Assembly: GCA_963723745.1 (NCBI GenBank)
Contig: CAVRRZ010000001.1
Coordinates: forward strand, 1,178,001 to 1,242,000
Length of the DNA: 64,000 bases
Source: CAVRRZ01 sp963723745
Lineage (GTDB): Bacteria > Actinomycetota > Actinomycetes > Mycobacteriales > Geodermatophilaceae
Reading direction: 5' to 3'
The notes beneath the pieces are model-generated. The model was not told the origin of the DNA, searched no databases, and worked only from the letters and a program-made list of their open reading frames with translations. This document shows, one piece after another, positions 34,659-42,205 of the stretch (position 1 is its first letter; every line of letters begins with the position of its first letter). A program made the position numbers and the translations under genes.

Positions 34659-36299
34659 CTAGCCGCGCTGGCGGAGGGCGTCGAAGAGCACCTGCTGCAG
34701 GTCGGTCTCCTCCACCGCCGAGTACGCGGCGCCCCCGGTGGCCTCCGCGATCTGCTCGAGCGCGCCGAGGTCGGCGTCGGGGCCGAGCGCGATGCCGATG
34801 ACCTTGACCGGGCGGTCGGGGTCGGCCTCGTCCCGCAGCCGCTGCAGCAGCTCCTCCAGCGCCAGTCCGTCGTCCTCGTTGGTGCCGTCGGTGACGATGA
34901 CGACGCTGTTCACCGCCTCGGCGTCGTAGCTGTCCCGCGCACTGCGGACGGCGGCCAGCGTCGTGTCGTACAGCCCGGTGCCTCCGGGCGTGAGCCGCGA
35001 CGGCAGGGTGTCGAGCGCGGCGTCGAGGAGCTCCTCCTGCGAGGTGCCCTCGACGAAGGTGTCCAGCGTGCGGGTGGGCACCACCGTCTCCCAGTCACCG
35101 TCGGCGAGGTCGACCGCGAAGAACCACAGCCCGATGGCGGAGGTGTCCGGGAACAGCGGCAGCGCGCTCTTGGCCGCGTCGCGGGCCAGGGTGGCGCGGG
35201 TGCCGCCGCCGACGGGCGCCTCCATCGACGTCGAGACGTCGACGACCGCGAGCAGCCGCGACGGGGTCGCGAGGCTGGTGATCCGCGCCAGCAGCTCCTG
35301 CGTCGCGGCCGGATCGAGGGCGAGCGCCTCGGGCGCCTCCTCGCGGGTGCCGGTCGCCTCGCCGGCGCCCTCGAACGCGGTGCCGTCGTCGGTGCGGAAC
35401 CCGGCACGATGCACGGCGTCCCTGGCCGCCTGCGAGGTCAGCGCACGGACGACGGCGTCGACGGCGGGCCGCTGCTCGTCGGCCGCCTCGCCCACCCGAA
35501 CGACGGGGTAGTCGAGCACCGGGGAGCCCTCGCTCGGGTACACGGCGACCAGCGACGGGTCCTCGACGTCGCGGTTGGTGGCCACGACCTCCTGCTCGCT
35601 GACCGGCACCAGCGGCGCGTCGGCCTGGTCGGCGGCGCCGGCCGCCAGGGCCTCGTCCGCGGCGATCGCCGGACCGCGGGCGGCGGCCAGCACGGCCTGC
35701 ACCACGGTGTTGTCGGCCTCGACCCCGCCGCCCAGCGAGCTGCGGACGGCGGCCAGCGCGGCCAGCCCCTCCGCGCTGGTGGCCAGGTCGGGCACGGCGA
35801 GCGGGCGGTCGGAGGTGAGCGCGTCGCTCCAGCTGGGCGGCTCGTCGGCCCAGCCCAGTTCGTCGACGGCCGCGCGGCTGGTGGCCAGCACCACCGGCGA
35901 GGTGGCCATCGAGCCCGAGCCGTCGACCGGGGTGTCGGACACCCGGGCGGTCCACAGCGACGAGTCGGGCACCCACACCTCGGGCAGGCTGCCGGCCTCG
36001 AGGGCCGCGATGTCGCCGACGGTCTGCAGCGGGCGCTGGCTCGTGACCGTGGCGACCGCGCACTCGCCGTCGGTCAGCACCTGCGGCTCGGCCAGCAGCT
36101 CTGCGGTGAGGTCGGCGATCTCGGGGGCGACGGTGACGCGCACGGCGCGCTCGGTGCCGCAGTCCCCGTCGTCGCCGCCGGCGAGCCACCAGACCAGGCC
36201 GCCGGCGACCAGCAGCAGGGCGATGCCTGCGGCGCCGAACAAGAGGTACGGGGACCGGCCGGTGCGGTTGCCTGCGGAGGGATCGGCGTGGCGGCCCAT
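34659..36299 (-). CDS. Substrate-binding and VWA domain membrane protein
   Basis: A 546-residue protein with one N-terminal helix (LLFGAAGIALLLVAGGLVWWL) and two extracytoplasmic domains. Residues ~50-310 look like a type 2 solute-binding protein (VRVTVAPEIADLTAEL, LPEVWVPDSSLWTARV, LATSRAAVDELGW, VVATNRDVEDPSLVAVYPSEG). Residues ~345-545 form a von Willebrand A domain with a MIDAS-type DVSTSM, then GGTGLYDTTL and IVTDGTNEDDG. The pairing is known in actinobacteria, but its ligand is not. It is convergent with the secreted protein gene and starts at ATG 36299. Confidence 0.88.
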   Translation of the reverse strand: MGRHADPSAGNRTGRSPYLLFGAAGIALLLVAGGLVWWLAGGDDGDCGTERAVRVTVAPEIADLTAELLAEPQVLTDGECAVATVTSQRPLQTVGDIAALEAGSLPEVWVPDSSLWTARVSDTPVDGSGSMATSPVVLATSRAAVDELGWADEPPSWSDALTSDRPLAVPDLATSAEGLAALAAVRSSLGGGVEADNTVVQAVLAAARGPAIAADEALAAGAADQADAPLVPVSEQEVVATNRDVEDPSLVAVYPSEGSPVLDYPVVRVGEAADEQRPAVDAVVRALTSQAARDAVHRAGFRTDDGTAFEGAGEATGTREEAPEALALDPAATQELLARITSLATPSRLLAVVDVSTSMEAPVGGGTRATLARDAAKSALPLFPDTSAIGLWFFAVDLADGDWETVVPTRTLDTFVEGTSQEELLDAALDTLPSRLTPGGTGLYDTTLAAVRSARDSYDAEAVNSVVIVTDGTNEDDGLALEELLQRLRDEADPDRPVKVIGIALGPDADLGALEQIAEATGGAAYSAVEETDLQQVLFDALRQRG

Positions 36300-36386
36300 G
36301 CTCGCTCTCTGACGTCGGTGCAGTTCTGGTCAGGGCGCCCCCGCAGGCCCGTCCGCTCCAGAGTAGATGTGCGCCGTCCCGACCCA

Positions 36387-36447
36387 GGCAATGGAAGCTT
36401 TACATACGTCTGAGCGCCCGAGACGTAGGTAAAGCTTCCATTGCCTC
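36387..36447. terminator. 26-bp inverted repeat between two minus-strand genes
   Basis: Arms 36387-36412 and 36422-36447 with a 9-nt spacer and one mismatch; the arm contains GGCAATGGAAGCTTTAC. It lies about 60 bp after the DUF2630 stop and before the VWA gene promoter. It is AT-richer than its surroundings and probably terminates the tyrA operon. Confidence 0.7.
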
Positions 36448-36504
36448 AGGTGGTGCGGGGCTCAAGCGGCGGCCGATCAGTCGCTCGGCCGACGTGGTCG
36501 AGCC

Positions 36505-36739
36505 CTACTGCAGGTAGTTCTCGACCTCCGTCGCGGGCCTGGTCTCGGCCTCGTCCGGGTCCTCGCCGTACTGCCGCTTGGCGCGCCGCTGGCGCAGCAG
36601 GTCCCAGCACTGGTCGAGCTGCGCCTCGAGCTGGGCGATCCGCGCGCGTTCCTCGTCGGTGTGCTCGTCGTTGTCGCGCAGCCGGTGCTCCTCGTCGACG
36701 AGGGCGTGAGATGCGGCTGAGGATGTCGTTCTCGTCCAT
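36505..36739 (-). CDS. DUF2630 protein (frameshift near the start)
   Basis: A small protein of about 78 residues: MDENDILSRIS in one frame, then after a shift near 36712 ALVDEEHRLRDNDEHTDEER, ARIAQLEAQLDQCWDLLRQR and ending VENYLQ. This matches the actinobacterial DUF2630 family, an acidic/basic helical hairpin of unknown function. The length from start to stop is not a multiple of three, which fits an indel in ATCTCACGCC. It is the last gene after tyrA, 38 bp downstream, probably in the same operon. Confidence 0.75.
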
Positions 36740-36777
36740 GCCGCGGATGCTGCCCTCCAGGGGCACCCGTAAACGGC

Positions 36778-37705
36778 TCAGGCGCCCCGGTCGGGCACCC
36801 ACCCCTCGACGAAGGCGGCCAGCCTGGTCGGGTGACCGCGCCGCCGGCGCGGCCGAGGGCCAGCAGGGCGGCGCGGTCCAGCGGCACCCGGACGGTGCGC
36901 CGGTCCGGGGTGAAGGTGCGGACGGCGTGGCCGGCGGCCACCAGGTCGGGCCAGGGGCGGGCCAGCTGGCGCTGCACGCGGTCGAGGGCGGCGGCGGTCG
37001 GGCCGGCGTTGCCGGTCGACCATCGCGGTGACGAACGCGGGGTCGCTGCCGATCACGCGGGTGCCGTCGCGGAAGCTGCCGGCGGCCAGCGACAGCGCCA
37101 GCGGGCCCGGCCTCGCCGGCGGCCGCGGCGAGGGCGGCGGCCAGCAGGTGCGGCACGTGGCTGATCGCGGCGACGGCCTCGTCGTGCTCGGCCGCGGTCA
37201 CCGGCACCACCTCGGCGCCCACCGCCAGCGCCACCTCGGCGACCCGCAGCCAGCGCGGCAGCTCGGTGCCGGCCTCCAGGCAGACGCGCCCACCGGGCGC
37301 CGCGGAACAGTTCCGGGTCGACGGCCTCCGGGCCGGACCGTTCCGTCCCGCACATCGGGTGGCCGCCGACGAAGCGGCTGCCGAAGCGCTCGCCGAGCTC
37401 GGCGACCACCGCGGCTCTTCACCGAGCCGAGGTCGGTGATCGTGGCGTCGGGGTCGACGGTCAGCCCGTCGAGCGCGCGGCCCATCTCCGGCAGCGGCAC
37501 GGCCAGGACGACGACGCCGGCGAGCTCGCGGGTGATCCGGACCCCGCGGGCCTCGGCCGCGTCGCGGGCCGCCGGGTCGACGTCCCAGCCGGACACCTCG
37601 CGGCCGGCGGCGGCCAGTGCGGCGGCGAGCGAGCCGCCGAGCTGGCCGAGCCCGACCACGGCGACGGGCGGGAGTGGGCATCGTCGGCACCGGGAAGCCG
37701 GTCAT
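36778..37705 (-). CDS. tyrA: Prephenate dehydrogenase (reading frame broken about six times)
   Basis: The NAD(P)-dependent enzyme of tyrosine synthesis is recognisable across three frames: VAVVGLGQLGGSLAAALAAAG (Rossmann), VVLAVPLPEMGRALDGL, ITDLGSVKS, ERFGSRFVGGHPMCGTERSG, EVVPVTAAEHDEAVAAISHVPHLLAAAL (substrate-site His), VIGSDPAFVTAMVD, RTFTPDRRTVRVPLDRAAL and LAAFVEGWVPDRGA. Frameshifts fall near 37665, 37410, 37300, 37110, 37020 and 36835. Every family block is present, so the gene is probably intact in the organism. ATG 37705 overlaps the thioesterase stop (ATGA). DUF2630 follows. Confidence 0.82.
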
Positions 37706-38153
37706 GCCGTCGTCCCCGGTTCGCCGCCGGCCCACGGTCGCTCCGTGCGGAAGACCCGGGCGAGCGCGGTGGCGACCAGCCGGCCGTCGTCCGTGCGGGC
37801 GTCGATGCGGTAGACCGCCGTCCGGCTGCTGCGGTGCACCTCGCTGCCTTCGGCGGTGAGCCGGTCGCCGGCGCGGCCGGCGGCGAGGAACTCGGTGTGC
37901 ACGTCCTGGGCGATCGCCACCGTGCCGTGGCTGTTGCTGACCGCCGCGTGCACGACGTCGAGCAGCGCCATCGTGGCGCCGCCGTGCGCGGTGCCGACGG
38001 CGTTGAGCTGCTCGGGGCCCACGGTCATGGACGCGCGGGCGTAGCCGGGGCGGACCTGCTCGAGGGTGATGCCCAGGTGCGCGGCCAGGGGATCGGCGGC
38101 CAGCTGGGCGAACAGTCGGCATCGATGTCGGCATCCCCGGCGGCGTCGGCCAT
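37702..38153 (-). CDS. PaaI-like hotdog-fold thioesterase (one frameshift)
   Basis: About 150 residues: ADAAGDADIDA, a shift near 38117, then LFAQLAADPLAAHLGITLEQ, the hotdog motif LNAVGTAHGGATMALLDVVHA (catalytic Asp/Glu region HGG...), VHTEFLAAGRAGDRLTAEG and YRIDARTDDGRLVATALARVF. It fits the PaaI/DUF4442 acyl-CoA thioesterases of phenylacetate-type metabolism, though here it precedes tyrA with a 4-bp overlap. Its ATG is only 11 nt from the ATG of the divergent O-methyltransferase, leaving no room for ordinary promoters and leaders on both sides. Confidence 0.75.
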
Positions 38154-38164
38154 GATCAGAGGTT

Positions 38165-38831
38165 ATGACGCCGCGGTCGTTCCTCCTCACGCCGGAACTC
38201 GCCGACTACGTGCGGGCGCGCTCCGAGGCCCCCGGACGAGGTCGTCGCCGACCTGCTGGCCGAGACCGCCGCGCTGGCGAGCGGGGCGCGTCGCCGGCAA
38301 CCTTCCAGATCGCCGCCCGAGCAGGGCGCGTTCATGCAGCTGCTCACCGCCGCGCTCGGTGCCCGGACGGCGATCGAGATCGGCACGTTCACCGGCTTCT
38401 CGGCGCTGTGCATCGCCCGCGGCCTGCCGGCCGACGGTTCGCTGCTCTGCCTGGACGTCAACGCGGAGTGGACGGCGATCGCCCGCCGGTACTGGGAGCG
38501 GGCGGGGCTCGCCGACCGGATCGAGCTGCGGCTCGGCGACGCGCTGCGAGACCCTGCGCGCCGCTGCCGGAGGTCGAGACGTTCGACCTCGCCTTCGTCG
38601 ACGCGGACAAGACCGGCTACCCGCCTACGTCGAGGAGCTGTACCCGCGGATGAACCCGAACGGGGTCGTCCTCCTGGACAACACGCTGCGCCGCGGCAAG
38701 GTGCTCGACCCCCGGACGCGACGACGACCACGCGGTCGCCGGGCTGAACGCCGGCGCTGGCCGCCGACCCGCGGTGGGAGACGGTGCTGCTGCCGCTGGC
38801 CGACGGGCTGACCATGCTGCGCAAGCGATGA
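38165..38831 (+). CDS. SAM-dependent O-methyltransferase, caffeoyl-CoA/catechol OMT type (reading frame broken several times)
   Basis: Reassembled from three frames: SFLLTPELADYVRARSE, FQIAPEQGAFMQLL, ARTAIEIGTFTGFSALCIARG (SAM motif I), LCLDVNAEWTAIARRYWERAG, DRIELRLGDA, FDLAFVDADKTGY (metal-binding D), YPRMNPNGVVLLDNTLRRGKV (metal-binding DN), WETVLLPLADGLTMLRKR. This is a family 3 O-methyltransferase of ~220 residues, which methylates catechols or similar phenols in a Mg2+-dependent way. At least six indels are needed (for example near 38228, 38310, 38550, 38570, 38630 and 38710). The stop overlaps the next ATG (ATGA). Confidence 0.78.
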
Positions 38832-39326
38832 CGGCCGGCGACGCGCGCCCAGCTTCGCCGTCCGGGTCGAGCCGGGCCGGTGACCGCTGGCGGGTGGAGC
38901 TGCTTGCCGAGGACGCCGGTGACGAGCTGCCGGTGCTCGAGCGGGCGCTGGGCGAGGCGGGGGCCGACGGCTGGCCGCCGCCGTTCGTGCTGGTGGTCGA
39001 CTCGCGGCTGTACTTCGTCGTCCTGCGGCACGGGCCGGGCGGGATGGTGCGGGCGCTGATCTCCGACGCCACGATGCTGGAGTGGGTGCTGGCCGCCGAG
39101 GTGGTCGAGCGGTACGGCATCGGCGTCGACACCGAGGGCGCCTTCGACGACGACGAGACCGGCTGGCCCGGCGGTGACCTGGACGTGTTCGCCGACGACG
39201 GGCTGCCGGCCGAAGAGCTGCGGGCGATCGTGACCGCCGACGACCTCTGGGCCGACGAGATGGTGCAGCGGATCGCCGTGCGGCTCGGGTTCGCCGACGA
39301 GCTGGCCGCGGCGGTGGCGCCGGTGA
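38828..39326 (+). CDS. tRNA adenosine deaminase-associated protein
   Basis: About 165 residues in one clean frame: WRVELLAEDAGDELPVLERAL, PFVLVVDSRLYFVVLRHGPGG, RALISDATMLEWVLAAEVV, the acidic FDDDETGWPGGDLDVFADDG, LPAEELRAI and DEMVQRIAVRLGFADELAAAV. This matches the small actinobacterial protein encoded beside tadA, whose function is not established. In this sequence the frame runs on into the HAD gene without a stop. A TGA at 39324-39326 one frame over, overlapping the HAD GTG (GTGA), suggests the real stop is there and that one base is wrong upstream. Confidence 0.75.
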
Positions 39327-39974
39327 CCGTGTCGGCGGTGGTGTTCGACCTCGGCGGGGTGCTCACCGAGAGCCCGATGACGGCGTTCGCCGCCTACGAG
39401 GCCGAGGCCGGGCTGCCGGACGGGCTGATCGGCGGCTGAACTCGACCGACCCGGACACCAACGCGTGGGCGCGGTTCGAGCGCAACGAGCTCGACGTCGC
39501 CGGGTTCTCGCGCGGCGTTCGAGGCCGAGGCGCTGGCCGCCGGGCACCGGGTCGAGGCGGCCCGCGTGCTCGCGGCGCTCGCGCGGCGAGCTGCGGCCGG
39601 CGATGGTCGCCGCCGTGCGGCGGCTGCGGGCCGCCGGGCTGCCGCTGGCGCTGCTGTCGAACAACGTCGCCCCGATGGAGCGCACCGGTGCGCTGGGCGA
39701 CCTGCTGGCGCTGTTCGACGCGGTCGTGGAGTCGTCGGTCGAGGGCGTGCGCAAGCCGGAGCCGGAGATCTACTGCCGCGCGCTGACCCGGCTCTCCGAG
39801 GCCGTCGGCCGGCCGAGTCGCGGCCGCGGACTGCGCCTACCTCGACGACCTGGGCATCAACCTCAAGCCGGCCCGGGCGCTGGGGTTCCCACGATCAAGG
39901 TGGTCGACCCGGCGGCCGCGCTGGCCGAGCTGTCCCGGCTCGTCGGCTTGCGGCTGGACGAGGCCGCCGCGTGA
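39323..39974 (+). CDS. HAD-superfamily hydrolase (reading frame broken about five times)
   Basis: Blocks across frames: AVVFDLGGVLTESPMTAFAAYE (nucleophile Asp motif I), LNSTDPDTNAWARFERNELD, ELRPAMVAAVRRLRAAGLPLALLSNN (motif II Ser/Asn), LFDAVVESSVEGVRKPEPEIY (motif III Lys), CAYLDDLGINLKPA (motif IV DD) and TIKVVDPAAALAELSRLVGL. This is the epoxide-hydrolase-N-like / phosphoglycolate phosphatase branch, ~210 residues; substrate unknown. Shifts occur near 39438, 39508, 39585, 39818 and 39885. Its stop overlaps a GTG at 39971 that is in frame with tadA. Confidence 0.72.
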
Positions 39975-40060
39975 CCCGCGCCGCCCGCAGCCTCTCCCCG
40001 GCATCCTCGTGCTCTGCCTCCCCCTGTAAGCAGAGCGCCGGCTTCCGGGATCGGACCCCG

Positions 40061-40527
40061 ATGACCCCCGACGTCGACGCCGCGATGGGGCGGGCGCTCG
40101 AGCTCGCCGCGGCTGCGCAGGAGTGGGGGGACACGCCGATCGGCGCCGTCGTCCTCGGGCCGGACGGCGCGGTGCTCGCCGAGGCGGCGAACGAGCGGGA
40201 GAAGCGCGGCGACCCGACGGCGCACGCCGAGGTGCTGGCCCTGCGGGCGGCCGCGCGGGTGCACGGCGACGGCTGGCGGCTCGGCCGGCTGCACGCTGGT
40301 GGTGACCCTCGAGCCCTGCACGATGTGCGCCGGCGCGAGCGTGCTGGCCCGGGTGGCGCGGGTGGTCTACGGCGCCGACGACCCGAAGGCCGGGGCCGCC
40401 GGCTCGCTCTGGGACGTCGTCCGCGACCGCCGGCTCAACCACCGGCCCGAGGTGACCGCGGGGCGTGCGCGCCGAGGAGTCCGCGACGCTCCTACGCGCG
40501 TTCTTCCGTGCCCAGCGGGGCCTGTAG
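40061..40527 (+). CDS. tadA: tRNA-specific adenosine deaminase (two frameshifts)
   Basis: Converts A34 to inosine in tRNA-Arg(ACG), which is encoded at 24842. The zinc-deaminase motifs are AHAEVLALRAAA (His/Glu) and LEPCTMCAGASVLARV (PCxxC), preceded by QEWGDTPIGAVVLGPDG and followed by VYGADDPKAGAAGSLWDV, LNHRPEVTAG and, after a second shift, RAEESATLLRAFFRAQRGL. Shifts lie near 40292 and 40460. I start at ATG 40061; an in-frame GTG at 39971 overlapping the HAD stop would add a 30-residue low-complexity extension. The stop TAG lies within a -10-like box of the following tRNA-Ser. Confidence 0.88.
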
Positions 40528-40537
40528 TCTCTTCGGC

Positions 40538-40623
40538 GGTGGCGTGTCCGAGCGGCCGAAGGAGCACGCCTCGAAAGCGTGTGAGGGCAACCCCCTCCGT
40601 GGGTTCAAATCCCACCGCCACCG
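40538..40623 (+). tRNA. tRNA-Ser (anticodon CGA)
   Basis: An 86-nt class II tRNA: acceptor GGTGGCG/CGCCACC with discriminator G, anticodon stem CACGC/GCGTG around loop CTCGAAA (anticodon CGA, reads UCG), long variable arm, T arm GTGGGTTCAAATCCCAC. It lies 10 bp after the tadA stop; TAGTCT at 40525-40530 is a plausible -10 box. Confidence 0.97.
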
Positions 40624-40720
40624 CTCCAGAAGCAGACGGCGGCGTCCGCGCGGGAAACCGCCCGGACGCCGCCGTCCGTGGTTTCGACGTTCCCGCGCCG
40701 GTGCGACAGGATCCTGGGGC

Positions 40721-42184
40721 ATGAGCGAGATCCGCCTGGTGGACACGACCTTGCGCGACGGGCAGCAGAGCCTGTGGGCGTGCCGGATGCGGACGGAAGC
40801 CATGCTCCCGGCGCTGGCCGACCTCGACGCGGCCGGCTTCGACGCCATCGAGTTCGCCGTGCCGACGGCGCAGTTCCCGCGCGCCGTCCGCGACCTGCAC
40901 GAGGACCCGTGGGACTGGCTGAAACTCGGCACGGCTCGCGTGCGTGACACCCCGCTGCGCCTGCACGGCGCGGCGAAGTCGCAACTCACCCACGTGCCGA
41001 GGTCGGTGCAGCAGCGGTTCCTCGAGATGCTGGCCGGCCTGGGCGTCACCACGGCGCGGACGTCGAACTCGTGGAACGACTACGACGAGCTGGCCCGTCA
41101 CGTGAGCACGCTGGCCTCCTGTGGCATCAAGACCGTGGTCAACCTGATCTATTCGGTCTCGCCGCGGCACACGCTGGAGTACTACGCCCGCAAGACCCGC
41201 GAGGCCGTCGCCCTCGACCTCCACCGGCTCTGCTTCAAGGACGTCGGCGGGTTGCTGACCCCGGAGGCGGCGCGCGAGGTGTTCCCCGTCGTCGTCCAGA
41301 ACGCCGGCGGCGTGCCGCTGGAGTTCCACGCGCACTGCAGCAACGGGCTGGCCCCCTATGTCGCGCTGATCGCCGCCGAGCACGGTTTCGAGTTCATCCA
41401 CACCGCGATCCCGCCGCTGGCCGACGGCGCCTCGCAGCCCTCGGTGTTCACCATGGTCAGCAACCTGCGGGCCCGCGGGTTCACCGTGGACGTGGACACC
41501 GGGCCGCTCGAGCGGGTCAGCGAGCACTTCGCCCGCGTGGCCGAGGCCGAGAACCTGCCGGTGGGCCGGCCGCTTGCCTACGACGAGCTGCTGTACCGGC
41601 ACCAGGTCCCGGGCGGGATGATCTCGCACATGCGCTTCCAGCTCGGGCAGCTGGGGCTCGAAGATCGCCTGCCCGAGGCGCTCGAGGAGGTCCCACGGGT
41701 GCGCGCGGACCTGGGCTACCCGATCATGGTGACCCCGCTGTCGCAGTTCGTGGGGAGTCAGGCGGCGCTGAACGTGGTCACGGGGGAGCGCTACGCGGCC
41801 GTCGGGGACGACATCATCGACTACGCGCACGGCCACTGGGGGCGCGAGGCGGTCGAGCAGATGGACCCGGAGATCCGGGAGCGGATCCTCGACCGTCCGC
41901 GGGCGCGGGAGCGGGCGGTGAGAAAGGTCGACGAGCCCTCGCTGGAGGAGGTGCGGGCCCGGTTCGGCGGCGCGGTCTCCGACGAGGAGCTGATCACCCG
42001 GGTGTTCGCGGCCGTGGGCACGAAGGAACTGGACTTCCGGCCGGTGAACCCGCACGTCTCGTACGACGACGCGCTGCCGGGACGACGGTCGTTCCTCGAC
42101 CTGCTGCAGAAGGTGTCCACCGACTCGACGGTGCGCCGGTTCGAGTACGAGCAGGACGGCGCCCGGATGGTGATCCGGAAGTGA
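40721..42184 (+). CDS. Carboxyltransferase-domain protein (pyruvate carboxylase subunit B / transcarboxylase 5S-like) without biotin domain
   Basis: A 487-residue DRE-TIM barrel protein related to the carboxyltransferase of pyruvate carboxylase, oxaloacetate decarboxylase alpha and transcarboxylase 5S. It has LVDTTLRDGQQSLWACRM, EDPWDWL, LCFKDVGGLLTP (site of the usual carbamylated Lys), FHAHCSNG (metal site HxH), VPGGMISHMRFQL, VPRVRADLGYP and VTPLSQFVGSQAALNV. There is no C-terminal AMKM biotinyl domain, and HCSNG replaces the usual HDTxG-type motif, so a separate biotin carrier or a different aldolase-type reaction is possible. No biotin carboxylase or carrier gene is nearby. It is convergent with the kinase gene. 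Confidence 0.85.
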   Translation: MSEIRLVDTTLRDGQQSLWACRMRTEAMLPALADLDAAGFDAIEFAVPTAQFPRAVRDLHEDPWDWLKLGTARVRDTPLRLHGAAKSQLTHVPRSVQQRFLEMLAGLGVTTARTSNSWNDYDELARHVSTLASCGIKTVVNLIYSVSPRHTLEYYARKTREAVALDLHRLCFKDVGGLLTPEAAREVFPVVVQNAGGVPLEFHAHCSNGLAPYVALIAAEHGFEFIHTAIPPLADGASQPSVFTMVSNLRARGFTVDVDTGPLERVSEHFARVAEAENLPVGRPLAYDELLYRHQVPGGMISHMRFQLGQLGLEDRLPEALEEVPRVRADLGYPIMVTPLSQFVGSQAALNVVTGERYAAVGDDIIDYAHGHWGREAVEQMDPEIRERILDRPRARERAVRKVDEPSLEEVRARFGGAVSDEELITRVFAAVGTKELDFRPVNPHVSYDDALPGRRSFLDLLQKVSTDSTVRRFEYEQDGARMVIRK

Positions 42185-42205
42185 CCCGGCCGCCGTTCCT
42201 GCGTC

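Noticed and set aside
36505..40527. Interpretation of the broken genes as a decaying gene cluster
   Set aside because: All conserved blocks persist without premature substitution damage, and tadA is usually essential; sequence error is the simpler explanation.
39566..40720. Upstream extension of the carboxyltransferase frame through HAD, tadA and tRNA-Ser
   Set aside because: The frame crosses a tRNA and mixes fragments of other genes; family similarity begins at ATG 40721.
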